From NCBI GenBank assembly GCA_944321125.1, contig CALUKD010000022.1, positions 1 to 61,240 on the forward strand: 61,240 nucleotides of DNA. Direction: 5' to 3'. Positions 8,612-17,924 of this stretch are shown here, in pieces. This stretch comes from Candidatus Butyricimonas faecavium (lineage in GTDB: Bacteria; Bacteroidota; Bacteroidia; Bacteroidales; Marinifilaceae). The position numbers were made by a program, and so were the translations under genes. How positions within the stretch are numbered: position 1 is the first letter of the stretch; every line of letters starts with the position of its first letter. Under the pieces are notes generated by a model, which worked only from the letters and a program-made list of their open reading frames with translations, searched no databases and was not told the origin of the DNA.

Positions 8612-8635
8612 ACTCCCCGATGTTTATCGGGGAGT
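8612..8635. other. Strong intercistronic hairpin
   Basis: Perfect 10-bp stem ACTCCCCGAT / ATCGGGGAGT with a 4-nt loop, between the PKD-like lipoprotein gene and the triple-thioredoxin gene. A T-run follows it only on the plus strand; leftward transcripts get A-rich flanks. It may therefore act as an RNA-processing or stabilising element rather than a full terminator. Confidence 0.6.
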
Positions 8636-8644
8636 TTTTAAGCT

Positions 8645-10141
8645 TTATTCTTTATACAACACATCAACGATTCTACCAAACCCGGTATACGGATCAGCTG
8701 TTCCCCCGGTAATGGCTCCGGTTAACTCATTAAAGTCAATCAAATAAACCTTTCCCTCACCTCCAGACTCGGTAGAAACTATCAATAATTTACCATCTTT
8801 AGCATGTCCCGAATTCTTAAATACTTCAACGCCTGTTATTGTCTCACCACTGAATGAGTGAACCACAGCACCCTTATTCGTCGACGCATATTTGTATTGA
8901 TATAAATCACTACCGGATGCATAAAAACAAACATTCCCTTGGTTTCCGAAAGTGTAAAGGGAACTCTCTGTTAAACCTTCACAATCCGCCATAGAATATT
9001 TCTTAACAGGCGTTGCTGTCGCTCCTGAAAAATCCATCACGTATAAAGAATAACCTGAAGTCTCCGTGTCATAGAAAACAGCATACGTGTAAGAATTAAA
9101 ACCATTCTCCATAAATTTCAATTCTTTCGTTGAACCGATATCATTCAAATCGAATTCGCCCGTTGAAGTAGACTCAAAAGTCCCCACGTTTGAACCAAAT
9201 TGATTAATAGGAGCAAAACGTTTATTCTTCATGTCAAAAATCACGGATGAAAAAGAACTTGTCGAAATATTCGGTAAATAAGGAGCTGCTTTATAATCCC
9301 CATCCAAACGATCGCCAAAAGTAGTAACTCCCATTGACCTATGATCCCAAACATAAACTAAACCATTCGTCACAATCATCTCAAGCGGGCGACTTGTTAT
9401 CACATAAGCCTCCGGAGCTGCAGTAACACTCATCGGGAAAGAGAACCAAGAAGTAAAATCATTAGACATGATCTCGTATGTATTTACATCCAGTTTCAAA
9501 CCACCGTTTTCAGTAAAAAAATAAAGTACATTATTATCAGAATACGTTCCCCGGCCTAAGAATTTACCATTTGTCACTTCCGTATCATTAACCCCGGAAT
9601 ACACGTGATAATAAACTTGTTCTTCTGATGCTGTTATATCGGTCAATAGTTTAGCACTCTTGATTATATTCAAATCATAAAGTCCGTTTTTCTCATCCAT
9701 CACACATAGTCCCCTGGAAACTAACGTCTCTACATTCAACTTCATTGTGAAATATTCCTTCAAATCCTGAACGTTATCTGTAACCGTCAATGTCAAATAA
9801 TAGGCACCCGGAACTTCATATATGATCGTATCGAAAACTGCTTTCGTGTATAAAACCACGGCGGAGTCATATTTCTGCACATCATCATCTTTTTTAGGGT
9901 CCTGCGGATATATTTTCCATTCGTAAGACAAATTTTTCTCATCACCCGCGTACTTCACTTCTACCGGGACATTGAAATTCTCAAACTGATAAGCTGTTTG
10001 TTCCGCTTTAATTCCTAACGTATCAATTTGTAGAGAAATCAAATTCTTGTAATCGTAATTACCTTTGTCATCATAACAACTCCACAATCCGGCAACGACA
10101 GCCAGCAATAACATTATCTCTATTATAAATCTTTTATTCAT
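8645..10141 (-). CDS. PKD-like family surface lipoprotein of the SusCD locus
   Basis: This 498-aa lipoprotein has a signal peptide with lipobox-like GLWSC (Cys22). It begins YDDKGNYDYKNL, typical of the Bacteroidetes PKD-like lipoproteins encoded beside SusC/SusD and DUF4843 proteins. The N-terminal third holds two Ig/PKD-like beta sandwiches (for example SYEWKIYPQ and PGAYYLTLTVTDNV). The remainder looks like a beta-propeller-type repeat region (VYVWDHRSMG, YSLYVMDFSG). It presumably sits on the outer surface as an accessory substrate-binding subunit. The gene lies 18 bp after the DUF4843 gene. Function beyond being a locus component is inferred. Confidence 0.75.
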   Translation of the reverse strand: MNKRFIIEIMLLLAVVAGLWSCYDDKGNYDYKNLISLQIDTLGIKAEQTAYQFENFNVPVEVKYAGDEKNLSYEWKIYPQDPKKDDDVQKYDSAVVLYTKAVFDTIIYEVPGAYYLTLTVTDNVQDLKEYFTMKLNVETLVSRGLCVMDEKNGLYDLNIIKSAKLLTDITASEEQVYYHVYSGVNDTEVTNGKFLGRGTYSDNNVLYFFTENGGLKLDVNTYEIMSNDFTSWFSFPMSVTAAPEAYVITSRPLEMIVTNGLVYVWDHRSMGVTTFGDRLDGDYKAAPYLPNISTSSFSSVIFDMKNKRFAPINQFGSNVGTFESTSTGEFDLNDIGSTKELKFMENGFNSYTYAVFYDTETSGYSLYVMDFSGATATPVKKYSMADCEGLTESSLYTFGNQGNVCFYASGSDLYQYKYASTNKGAVVHSFSGETITGVEVFKNSGHAKDGKLLIVSTESGGEGKVYLIDFNELTGAITGGTADPYTGFGRIVDVLYKE

Positions 10142-10159
10142 AACATTATCATTTAAAAA

Positions 10160-10897
10160 TTAATCAGGGAAAGTTACTCTACCTTCTTTAGGGTCTACAA
10201 GAGGACCATTCTCAGCCTCGTATTCAGCCAATTTTTCCTTCAAGATCCTCTTGGCCGGGGTAAATTTTGCTGCATCACCCATCATCCCCCAATAACTCCA
10301 ACTGGAAAAATCCCAAATACCTAATTGTTCATATACAAACAAGTACTTTGTTTTACTACATTCCCCAAAATACTGACTAATCGGATTCATAAACCATCCT
10401 TCATCTCCAATCCATTTATCTGGAATATCATCCGAAACTGTCACGAAAAGAGTTGTTCTTAACCCAGCCACCAAATCGTCAGAATCAACTAATTTTACCA
10501 AGAAAGATTTAGCACCCGTGGTCATCAAGTCTTCCGAACGCAATACTTTCAAGGGTACCGATATTGAAACCTCACCTTTTGGCATAATGACATTATCTGC
10601 AATTTCATAATTCGTTCCTGCCACGGCCCCGTCTTCGCTCGTTATCGTCAAACCGATCACCCGATCATAATCTTTAGCATATCCTGTCAACAATAACTCC
10701 AAATCAATATTCGTATACTGGTCTGTCACAAAACCATAAGCGATATTAACTGTATCCTTTGATAATCCCATTGACGTGTAATCAAAATTTATCCGTTCCA
10801 CATCGCTGTAATAAGGGATGTCTTCTTTTTCACAGGCCGCTAACACGAAAAACAAACCTGTCAAAACCGGTAAAACATATTTTATTATCGATTTCAT
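10160..10897 (-). CDS. DUF4843-type lipoprotein
   Basis: This lipoprotein has 245 aa and lipobox VLAAC (Cys22). The mature start EKEDIPYYSDVERINF and the following beta-rich region (TNIDLELLLTG, then KSFLVKLVDSDDLV) match the Bacteroidetes DUF4843 family, whose genes normally follow SusD genes of the FecI/FecR-controlled type. The first part resembles a Calx-beta-like or Ig-like sandwich. It lies 12 bp from the SusD gene and 18 bp from the PKD-like gene, so an operon is clear. Molecular function is unknown; an accessory role in substrate capture at the surface is the usual guess. Confidence 0.7.
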   Translation of the reverse strand: MKSIIKYVLPVLTGLFFVLAACEKEDIPYYSDVERINFDYTSMGLSKDTVNIAYGFVTDQYTNIDLELLLTGYAKDYDRVIGLTITSEDGAVAGTNYEIADNVIMPKGEVSISVPLKVLRSEDLMTTGAKSFLVKLVDSDDLVAGLRTTLFVTVSDDIPDKWIGDEGWFMNPISQYFGECSKTKYLFVYEQLGIWDFSSWSYWGMMGDAAKFTPAKRILKEKLAEYEAENGPLVDPKEGRVTFPD

Positions 10898-10909
10898 AAT
10901 TCTTAATTT

Positions 10910-12343
10910 TTATTTTCCAAACTCAATCTCTGTATCCGGTTTCGGGAATACGTAATTCACCGTGTAACCATTCAACTTCTCGTCCTTCATCCGCTTATGA
11001 TAAAAGAAAAGCTGTCCCTCCGCAATAAACTCTCGTCGATATTCGTTCAAAATTTCTGCTTGCACAGCATCCGCACTATTCACTGAAATAGGATCCAGCA
11101 ACTCTGAATCATCATACCCCCTACTAGCAAGTACTTCATTCAAACGAGCCACAGCAGTAGCAGGAATAGCTTTATCACACTCTGCCACGATATAATACAT
11201 CTCGCTCAAACGAATCATCGGCATCCGATCTCGTTTAGGAGTAAGTAATTGACCATCCACCGTAACTCCATCCATTTGCCACAATTTAGAAGGTACATCC
11301 CCTACATAATTCATCGTTTCAAAGAAGAAACTACGGAAATCATTACCAGCTACAAATAAAGTTCCCGGAGAAACACGTGTCAACAAAGGTACGCTTGTTG
11401 ACATAAAATATCCTTCGATATAATCTGTCAATTTTTTAATATTCAAAGCAAAAAGATGTTCACTAGAGAAAGTTCTATCCCGAATTTCTTTTTTCTCATT
11501 CAACACATCATTTTTATCTGCCCAAGGAAACACATTTCTATTTTTATGAGCATCAATAACAACCATTGCACATCGACGAGCCTCTGTTGTATTTTCAGCA
11601 TACATATAAACACGAGCCATCAGTCCCATCACGGCATAATAATTCAAATGATAATTCCTATTTACCAGATAACCATCATCCTCACTCGTTGAGACTTCAC
11701 GGCCAGTCAAAACCGGATCATTAGCCAGGCAAGTTGCCGCATCTGTCAAATCTTGAATAACCCGTTCAACCACCTTTGCGGGAGAAACAGAAACTGTCAC
11801 CTGTTTGGTCAATTCATCTACATAGGGAATTCCATCTTCATCAGAAGTACTCTTTGCATTCTCGCAGAATAGGCGTAACAAATCAAAATGCAGAAATGCC
11901 CTTAATGCTAGAGCCTCTCCCTTTATTATCTGTTTGTTATCTCCCGTAAAAATCACCGATGATTTATCGATATAAGCTAAAACACTATTCGCATTAGCAA
12001 TTGCATTGTACAAACCACTCCACAACGTGTCAATTATCGGTTTTGTATTTGTAGCTTCGTATTCATATTTAAGAGCATTTGCATAACGATGATTCGTACC
12101 TATATTACCCCATTGTTGGGCAACAACATCAACAATTCCATATGTCATTTCCCGGCCATACAAGGAAGATTTTGTCATTGCCGTGTAAACCCCGGCCAAA
12201 GCATCTTTAAATCCGGCTTCCGTGGAAAACAAATCTTCTGCTTCCATCTCAGTTTTAGGTTTCACGCTCAGCCAGTCATTACATGCCATCATGCTGAAAC
12301 AAACCAAAACCAATAAACTATATTTTATAAACTCTTTCTTCAT
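10910..12343 (-). CDS. RagB/SusD-family substrate-binding lipoprotein
   Basis: The protein is about 477 aa from MKKEFIKYSL at 12343, with lipobox SMMAC. The family opening is clear: CNDWLSVKPKTEMEAEDLFST, then a TPR-like helical region (ALALRAFLHFDLLRLF near residue 145). The C-terminal signature EYRREFIAEGQLFFYHKRM is that of RagB/SusD. SusD-like proteins cap the extracellular face of the SusC transporter and bind the substrate. With no glycan-degrading enzymes in the locus and redoxin genes downstream, a peptide or protein-derived substrate, as for RagAB of Porphyromonas, is more likely than a glycan. The open frame up to 12358 (first codon 5 residues earlier) is less likely. Confidence 0.9.
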   Translation of the reverse strand: MKKEFIKYSLLVLVCFSMMACNDWLSVKPKTEMEAEDLFSTEAGFKDALAGVYTAMTKSSLYGREMTYGIVDVVAQQWGNIGTNHRYANALKYEYEATNTKPIIDTLWSGLYNAIANANSVLAYIDKSSVIFTGDNKQIIKGEALALRAFLHFDLLRLFCENAKSTSDEDGIPYVDELTKQVTVSVSPAKVVERVIQDLTDAATCLANDPVLTGREVSTSEDDGYLVNRNYHLNYYAVMGLMARVYMYAENTTEARRCAMVVIDAHKNRNVFPWADKNDVLNEKKEIRDRTFSSEHLFALNIKKLTDYIEGYFMSTSVPLLTRVSPGTLFVAGNDFRSFFFETMNYVGDVPSKLWQMDGVTVDGQLLTPKRDRMPMIRLSEMYYIVAECDKAIPATAVARLNEVLASRGYDDSELLDPISVNSADAVQAEILNEYRREFIAEGQLFFYHKRMKDEKLNGYTVNYVFPKPDTEIEFGK

Positions 12344-12384
12344 AACTTGGTAGAACAATTATTTATATTCATAATCTCCAATAA

Positions 12385-15300
12385 TTAGAATGTCGCTTGT
12401 AACTGGAAAGAGAAAGAACGGGCAAACGGATAATCCGTACCTCTTTCAGTCTTCACCGTGGACAGCCGGAACACGTCATTCATGTAGAAAGATAACTTCA
12501 ATCGCTCGATAATCCCCTTCTGCATAAACTTACAATTTCTGAAATCATAACCGATATTCAACGACGTCATCTGCAACTCACTCAAATCTTGAACAAAACG
12601 AGAAGTCGGACGAGTAAAATAATTCGGATCTGTCATTTTCTTAAATTCGGCCTTTTGTCCGGGAGTCGTCCATCTTCCTGTATATACCCGATGATCCACA
12701 TTATAATTCATATCACAATTCTCAACTTTATCAACCAAAGTCTGGTTATACATCTGCCCTCCCAAACGATAATAGAACGACGTATTAACAGAAAATCCCT
12801 TCCAGTCCAAATTAAACCCGAATGTTCCCGTATATTTCGGCAACTCATCTCCACATACGACCTGATCATCCGAATCCCAAGTATAAGTAAGATCACCGTC
12901 TTTCGTCAAAAAAAGTTCATTTCCCGTTCCAGGATCAATACCTAACGAACGTACAGCCCAGATTGCACTCATAGATTGCCCCTCTGCATATCTCACAGAA
13001 GGTTTCGTGGTCTTTTCTTTCGTATCCTGATCATAATTTAATCCCTTATCGGAATCCTTACTATCATTCATACTGGACAATGCCTCGTTAATCTCCTTAA
13101 TTTTATTCGTGTTATGCATCAAAGAGGCAAATACATTCAAATGCAAATCCTGATCAGAGTTATTAATTGCCCGAACACTTGCTTGTAACTCAAAACCCTT
13201 ATTCTGTGATTTTCCCAGATTTTCCGTGTAAGAAGAGAATCCTGCAGAAGGCGGGAGCGTCACGGGGGTCAACAAATTACTTGTATTTTTAATATAATAA
13301 TCGAAAGTCAAATCAACACGCCCAAAGACAGACAAATCTAAACCGACATTATTATCCTGTGTTTTTTGCCATTGTAAGTCTGGATTAGCCAAACTCATCA
13401 AGTAAGAACCGATAATATTATCATACACCTCATCAGAGTAATATTTATATGTCGAAATTGCCTGATAAGAATTAAAATTTTGAGATCCCGTATACCCGGT
13501 AGATGCCCTTAATTTTAATCGCTGCAACCACCCGAAATCCTGCATAAAACTCTCGTTATGAATATTCCAACCAATACCCAAGGACCAAAAATGTCCCCAA
13601 CGCTTATCCGCACCAAACAATGAAGAAGCATTCGCCCGATAGTTTCCGTCAAACAAATAACGAGAATCATACGAATAGTTCACCGAGGCCAAAATACTCG
13701 TCTCCCGGGAAACAGACTCGCTCCCACTCGGTTTACCTCCCTCTAAATATTGCTGTGCATGAGTAATATAATCTAACTTGTCATTAGCAAATCCCTCTGC
13801 CTGGAAAGTCACTGATTCCGATTTTGTCTCTCCAAGACTCCATTGCGTATTAGCAAATAACACGTGTTTCTCATTCCATGTTTTAGAATAATTCAATGCA
13901 ACATCCGTTGTCAAAGTTGTCATCTTACCATTTTGCTTGGTATATTGTCCTCTCTTGAAATATTCTTCATCTGTCATATTCTCTTTACGAAACATGGTGT
14001 GATCTCTTGGATAAAAAATATCAGATTCATCCGTACGAGAAGTAAAACCAATACGTCCGGTAGCCTTCAAATCCTTAAATACATTCCACTCGATATAAAA
14101 ATTATTAGTAATATCCGTGTATTTACTAACATCTTTTGTATTCAAAGTTTTATTTATTAATGGGTTATAAATAGGATCATCTCCATAACTAACCTCAATC
14201 GGGTTCAATATTTCACGAATTGTTCCATCCTCATTATGCGTTCTCCAATAAGGATTCAATTTTGCATAGTCAGAAAATGTCCCGTATGGAGAATTTTCTG
14301 CTTTATTATGTAACAAAGAAAGTTGTTCCCGAAAAAGTAACGACTTGTAACGGTAAGAAAAAGTAAATCCTCCACCATACGTCTTACGATCAGAGCCTTT
14401 CATTACTCCAGCCACATTGTTATAACTAACATTAACATTATAACGGATAAACTCATCGCCACCCTCAAAATTTAAAGAATGTTTCTGTCCGACCCCAGTT
14501 CTTAACGGCTTACTCAACCAATAGGTATCCACACCCCGCTCTACTTCTTTTTTCAATGCTTGATACAACTCATCTCTTTGTTGTTGCCCGACAGGATTAT
14601 TTGTAGAAGACGTGTATATACCAGACAAACGTTCTACTTCCAACTTTTCCCAAGCATCACACAAATTATAACTACTCAAATCTGGCGCTTGAATATCTAA
14701 ACTACCCGTATAGCTTACTGTCATTTGCCCAATTGCAGGACGTTTTGTTTCAATAACAACCACCCCGTTCGCTCCTTTAGAACCGTAAAGAGCTTTTGCT
14801 GTTGCATCTTTCAATGTCGTGATTGATTCCACCCGATTCATGTCCATATCCATCACTTTCTCGATTGTCTGCTCAAACCCATCCACGATAAAAAGCGGCT
14901 GGTTAGGATTTGTTTGATACTTATCCTTCATATCCGTAAAACTAGAAGCACCACGCATCTGTATCTCCGGAACCCGATTCGGATCAGAACCGAACTGATT
15001 ACTTTCAATCACTTGAAAAGAGGGATCGATATTTTTCAATGCTTGCAGTACATTCATATTACCCACCTTTGCCAAATCCTCGGCCTTTACGGTTCTAGCA
15101 GCCCCGGTGTAACTTTCTGCTTTTCGAGTAAAAATACCAGTAACCACAACCTCCTGCATTTCCGTTACGGAAGGGGCCAACGTCACGTCAATCTTACTCT
15201 GTCCCTTATAAGCAACTTCCTGTGTCTCCATGCCGACAAAAGAAAAAACAAGAACCATATCTTTCGAGAGGGGTACCGTCAAGGCATATTTCCCGTCTAT

Positions 15301-15768
15301 ATCCGTCGTTCCTCCCAACGTGGTTCCCTTGATCATAACGGTAACTCCCGGTAGAGTCTCGCCCTTCTGATCTTTCACCACCCCGGATAACGTCACCCGT
15401 TCTATCTTCTCAGCCTTCACTGCTGCTTTGCGAATAATAACAACTTGATTACTGGTTAATTCATACTCCAACCCGGTGCCTTCCAGACATTGTTTCAAAG
15501 CTGCATCAAGCGTTGCATTCTTAATCACGTAATCTTTCCGTTGCACGTGTTTCACGTCATCATTACTGAACATGAAACTCAATTTTGTCTGGCGCTTGAT
15601 CTCGTCAAATACTTCCGACAACGAAGCATTCTTCATATCAAGATTCACCCGATCCGTGTTCTGTTGTGCGAATGAAAACGATACTGAAACCAGTACAATC
15701 TTCACCGATAGTAGTAAATGGCATAGCCACCGGGGAATAACCCGGAAACACTTGCGTTCTTTTTTCAT
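12385..15768 (-). CDS. SusC/RagA TonB-dependent outer-membrane transporter with STN signalling domain
   Basis: This 1127-aa protein has a signal peptide ending SFAQQ. Domains in order: STN (about 40-110, including LDMKNASLSEVFDEIKRQTK and GLEYELTSNQVVIIR), a carboxypeptidase-regulatory-like domain (about 125-200, SGVVKDQKGETLPGVTVMIK), a plug (about 205-350, with PEIQMRGASSF and YGSKGANGVVVIETKRP), then the 22-strand barrel ending FSFQLQATF. The STN domain normally talks to a FecR anti-sigma factor, and fecI/fecR lie immediately upstream. Import through the barrel needs TonB. SusD follows 41 bp downstream of the stop. The leader contains a perfect 19-bp direct repeat. Confidence 0.93.
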   Translation of the reverse strand: MKKERKCFRVIPRWLCHLLLSVKIVLVSVSFSFAQQNTDRVNLDMKNASLSEVFDEIKRQTKLSFMFSNDDVKHVQRKDYVIKNATLDAALKQCLEGTGLEYELTSNQVVIIRKAAVKAEKIERVTLSGVVKDQKGETLPGVTVMIKGTTLGGTTDIDGKYALTVPLSKDMVLVFSFVGMETQEVAYKGQSKIDVTLAPSVTEMQEVVVTGIFTRKAESYTGAARTVKAEDLAKVGNMNVLQALKNIDPSFQVIESNQFGSDPNRVPEIQMRGASSFTDMKDKYQTNPNQPLFIVDGFEQTIEKVMDMDMNRVESITTLKDATAKALYGSKGANGVVVIETKRPAIGQMTVSYTGSLDIQAPDLSSYNLCDAWEKLEVERLSGIYTSSTNNPVGQQQRDELYQALKKEVERGVDTYWLSKPLRTGVGQKHSLNFEGGDEFIRYNVNVSYNNVAGVMKGSDRKTYGGGFTFSYRYKSLLFREQLSLLHNKAENSPYGTFSDYAKLNPYWRTHNEDGTIREILNPIEVSYGDDPIYNPLINKTLNTKDVSKYTDITNNFYIEWNVFKDLKATGRIGFTSRTDESDIFYPRDHTMFRKENMTDEEYFKRGQYTKQNGKMTTLTTDVALNYSKTWNEKHVLFANTQWSLGETKSESVTFQAEGFANDKLDYITHAQQYLEGGKPSGSESVSRETSILASVNYSYDSRYLFDGNYRANASSLFGADKRWGHFWSLGIGWNIHNESFMQDFGWLQRLKLRASTGYTGSQNFNSYQAISTYKYYSDEVYDNIIGSYLMSLANPDLQWQKTQDNNVGLDLSVFGRVDLTFDYYIKNTSNLLTPVTLPPSAGFSSYTENLGKSQNKGFELQASVRAINNSDQDLHLNVFASLMHNTNKIKEINEALSSMNDSKDSDKGLNYDQDTKEKTTKPSVRYAEGQSMSAIWAVRSLGIDPGTGNELFLTKDGDLTYTWDSDDQVVCGDELPKYTGTFGFNLDWKGFSVNTSFYYRLGGQMYNQTLVDKVENCDMNYNVDHRVYTGRWTTPGQKAEFKKMTDPNYFTRPTSRFVQDLSELQMTSLNIGYDFRNCKFMQKGIIERLKLSFYMNDVFRLSTVKTERGTDYPFARSFSFQLQATF

Positions 15769-15783
15769 AAAGGTAATTTGTTT

Positions 15784-15908
15784 GATTTTACATTAGTCTG
15801 TTTTTCTCTTTTTCGTGTCTTTCTGTTTGCGGCAGAAATGCTTAGCTTTTCCTTTTTTCTTTTAATTAAATTCCATAACTTTGTACTTAGATTTTACATT
15901 AGTCTGTT
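15784..15908. repeat. Pair of perfect 19-bp direct repeats in the susC leader
   Basis: GATTTTACATTAGTCTGTT occurs at 15784-15802 and again at 15890-15908, between fecR and susC. The proximal copy is 15 bp before the susC ATG. The 106-bp start-to-start distance is close to ten helical turns. It may be an operator pair, a promoter duplication or an RNA-level element. Confidence 0.6.
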
Positions 15909-15950
15909 AAAGACTTACAAGGGGGTGATATTTGCGGTATCACTCTCTTT

Positions 15951-17105
15951 CTATTTTAATATTACATTATTTCCATTCACGCTAAATGATACTTTTTTAA
16001 TCTTCTCCATCAACTCGAATATCTCTGAAACCTCCTTATATTTCATAATATCCATCGTGAAACGTAACTCTTTCAATTCCGGAGACGAATAGAAAACATT
16101 AAAATCATACCACCGCTGTAATTCATCCATAATATCCTCCAAACGAGCATTCACGAATACAACTCGTCCCGATTTCCAAGCCACAAACTCATCCACATTC
16201 ACCTCTCGGACCTCTATTTTCCCCATGTTATCCACTGTAGCCTGCTCACCGGGAACAATTCGGTGTATATCATGATCACTCTTTACCTCAACGGAACCTT
16301 TCACCAACGTGGTCAGCAATTCATCTTCCCCCGAATAAACTCTCACCCCGAATTCTGTACCCAACACGGCTATATCCGCCTTGTTCGTTCTTACAACAAA
16401 CTTTCGATCTTTCTCATGTTTCACGCTGAAATAAGCCTCTCCGGTTAACCAAACCAATCTCTCGTCTTTCCCAAAATGTACCGGAATTCTCAATTCGGAC
16501 TCCGAATTCAAATAAACAGTTGTTCCATCTTCCAAACGCACGATATACTCCCCTCCCCGCGGAATCTGAATCACGTTATAACTATTATCAACAACAACAG
16601 GATGATCACCTTTCATGAAATTCAACGTATCTTTCGTGTTAACCAACGTTGCCAACCCATCATTCACACATACAGTTGTATCCCCAAAAAGCGATAACTG
16701 TTCTCCAGTTGATAAAGTAACCACAGCCTTCGACCCACCTACCTTAATTTCTTGATTAGCTAAAGGCAAATCTGCCATGCCATGCTCTGACATATACCAC
16801 ATAATCCCCCCCACCAATAAAGGTAAAGCCAACATAGCAGCAACCCGCAACACAAATAAACGTATCTTTCGGCCTTTTTCACCAACAGTCCTTCTCTCCA
16901 ACCTCTTCCAACTTTCCTCTCTCAACTCCCGGTTACGATCCCCAATTGCTCCTTTCAGATACCCCTCCGAATGTAAGCGTTCAAAGAAAATACGATTACT
17001 TTCAGACACGTTCAACCACTCGTCCAACTGTCTCTGTTCATCGTCCGTAATCTCTTTGAAAAGAGCCTTAACTATTAAATTTTCAATCTCCCTGTTTATC
17101 ATCAT
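15951..17105 (-). CDS. FecR-family anti-sigma factor
   Basis: This protein is 384 aa from MMINREIEN at 17105; the longer frame to 17252 lacks family-like sequence, and a GGAAGAGAG stretch precedes 17105. The N-terminal cytoplasmic part (about 1-90) carries the anti-sigma region (EWLNVSESNRIFFERL). One membrane segment follows (VLRVAAMLALPLLVGGIMWY). The periplasmic FecR domain includes IQIPRGGEYIVRLEDGTTVY and LTGEAYFSVKHEKDRKFVV. The C-terminal part (FRFTMDIMKY-like, ending SFSVNGNNVILK) would bind the SusC STN domain. Together with FecI it links substrate occupancy of SusC to transcription of the locus. Confidence 0.92.
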   Translation of the reverse strand: MMINREIENLIVKALFKEITDDEQRQLDEWLNVSESNRIFFERLHSEGYLKGAIGDRNRELREESWKRLERRTVGEKGRKIRLFVLRVAAMLALPLLVGGIMWYMSEHGMADLPLANQEIKVGGSKAVVTLSTGEQLSLFGDTTVCVNDGLATLVNTKDTLNFMKGDHPVVVDNSYNVIQIPRGGEYIVRLEDGTTVYLNSESELRIPVHFGKDERLVWLTGEAYFSVKHEKDRKFVVRTNKADIAVLGTEFGVRVYSGEDELLTTLVKGSVEVKSDHDIHRIVPGEQATVDNMGKIEVREVNVDEFVAWKSGRVVFVNARLEDIMDELQRWYDFNVFYSSPELKELRFTMDIMKYKEVSEIFELMEKIKKVSFSVNGNNVILK

Positions 17106-17224
17106 TCTCTCTTCCTTAACAATCAATAAATGATCATTTCTTACTATCACTTTTACTAAGAACTCCAAAAAGTAAAAATGGTAGTACTTCAAAAAGTACT
17201 TTTTTCTCAAAAAATTTATGATGA

Positions 17225-17776
17225 TTAGATCCCCAGATATATCATAAAGCACAACAGTCCCTTCAAACGCTCCCGCAGATAATTATTTGCATTCGTTTTG
17301 TGCTTTTTAATTGTTGTGATAGCGATATGCAATTCTTCCGCAATTTCCTTGTGGCTCTTACCTTCCAGACTTTTCATATAAACATTCCTGCAAGCATCCG
17401 GGAGTTCCTCGAAAATATCATTTATCAAAGCGTAAATCTCGGCCTCGATCATCTGGTGTACGAACGATTCCTCTGTCTCTTCCACCTCGAAACCCTCCAT
17501 ACGTTTCTCTTTCCTTTGGGCATCCCGAATATAAGTCAGGCAATGATTCCGGACAACCCGGTACAGATAAGTCTTCAATTGCATCTCGTTCTCGAACCGA
17601 TCTCCCTTCTCCCATAATTTGACAAAAACATCCTGCAACAAATCACAGGCTACCTCCTCATCCTTCACATAACGCATAGCGAAATACTTCAAAGCGGTAA
17701 AATACTCTTCGTACACCTCTTTAAACTTCTTTCTCTCTGATAAACAGATCAAGCCAACCTCAATTTCATTCAACAT
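17225..17776 (-). CDS. FecI-type ECF RNA polymerase sigma factor
   Basis: This 183-aa ECF sigma factor has region 2 at about 15-85 (YFAMRYVKDEEVACDLLQDVFVKLW) and region 4 at about 115-170 (ELPDACRNVYMKSLEGKSHKEIAEEL, then IAITTIKKHKTNA). It is of the Bacteroidetes FecI-like type found with FecR and SusC. The stop is 119 bp before the fecR start. Predicted action: release by FecR when SusC is loaded, then transcription of susC and downstream genes. A -7 box for the housekeeping sigma factor lies upstream, so fecI itself is probably expressed basally. Confidence 0.92.
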   Translation of the reverse strand: MLNEIEVGLICLSERKKFKEVYEEYFTALKYFAMRYVKDEEVACDLLQDVFVKLWEKGDRFENEMQLKTYLYRVVRNHCLTYIRDAQRKEKRMEGFEVEETEESFVHQMIEAEIYALINDIFEELPDACRNVYMKSLEGKSHKEIAEELHIAITTIKKHKTNANNYLRERLKGLLCFMIYLGI

Positions 17777-17803
17777 CTATCTTGCATTACGTTTTGACGA
17801 ACA

Positions 17804-17811
17804 CAAATATA
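17804..17811 (-). promoter_or_regulatory. Bacteroidetes -7 box for fecI
   Basis: Minus-strand TATATTTG matches TAnnTTTG, 27 bp upstream of the fecI ATG. A clear -33 box is not visible. Confidence 0.45.
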
Positions 17812-17868
17812 ATCACATTAAAAGTAAAAAAGCGAATAGAAATCAATTTATAATTGCGAACAAAAAAT

Positions 17869-17898
17869 ATCCCGGGAAACAATTACTCTTCCCGGGAT
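17869..17898 (-). terminator. Terminator of the MutS-like gene pair
   Basis: Stem ATCCCGGGAA (17869-17878) / TTCCCGGGAT (17889-17898). On the minus strand it is followed by ATTTTTTG, a proper U-tract for leftward transcripts. Confidence 0.85.
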
Positions 17899-17924
17899 CA
17901 ATATATTCTGAAATCTTTATCAGA

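Noticed and set aside
15778-16092. Plus-strand open frame spanning the fecR 3' end and the susC leader
   Set aside because: It is a shadow of fecR on the other strand for a third of its length, and its Phe/Leu-rich translation reflects AT-rich DNA. The TAACTTTG on the plus strand at 15875-15882 is probably coincidental.
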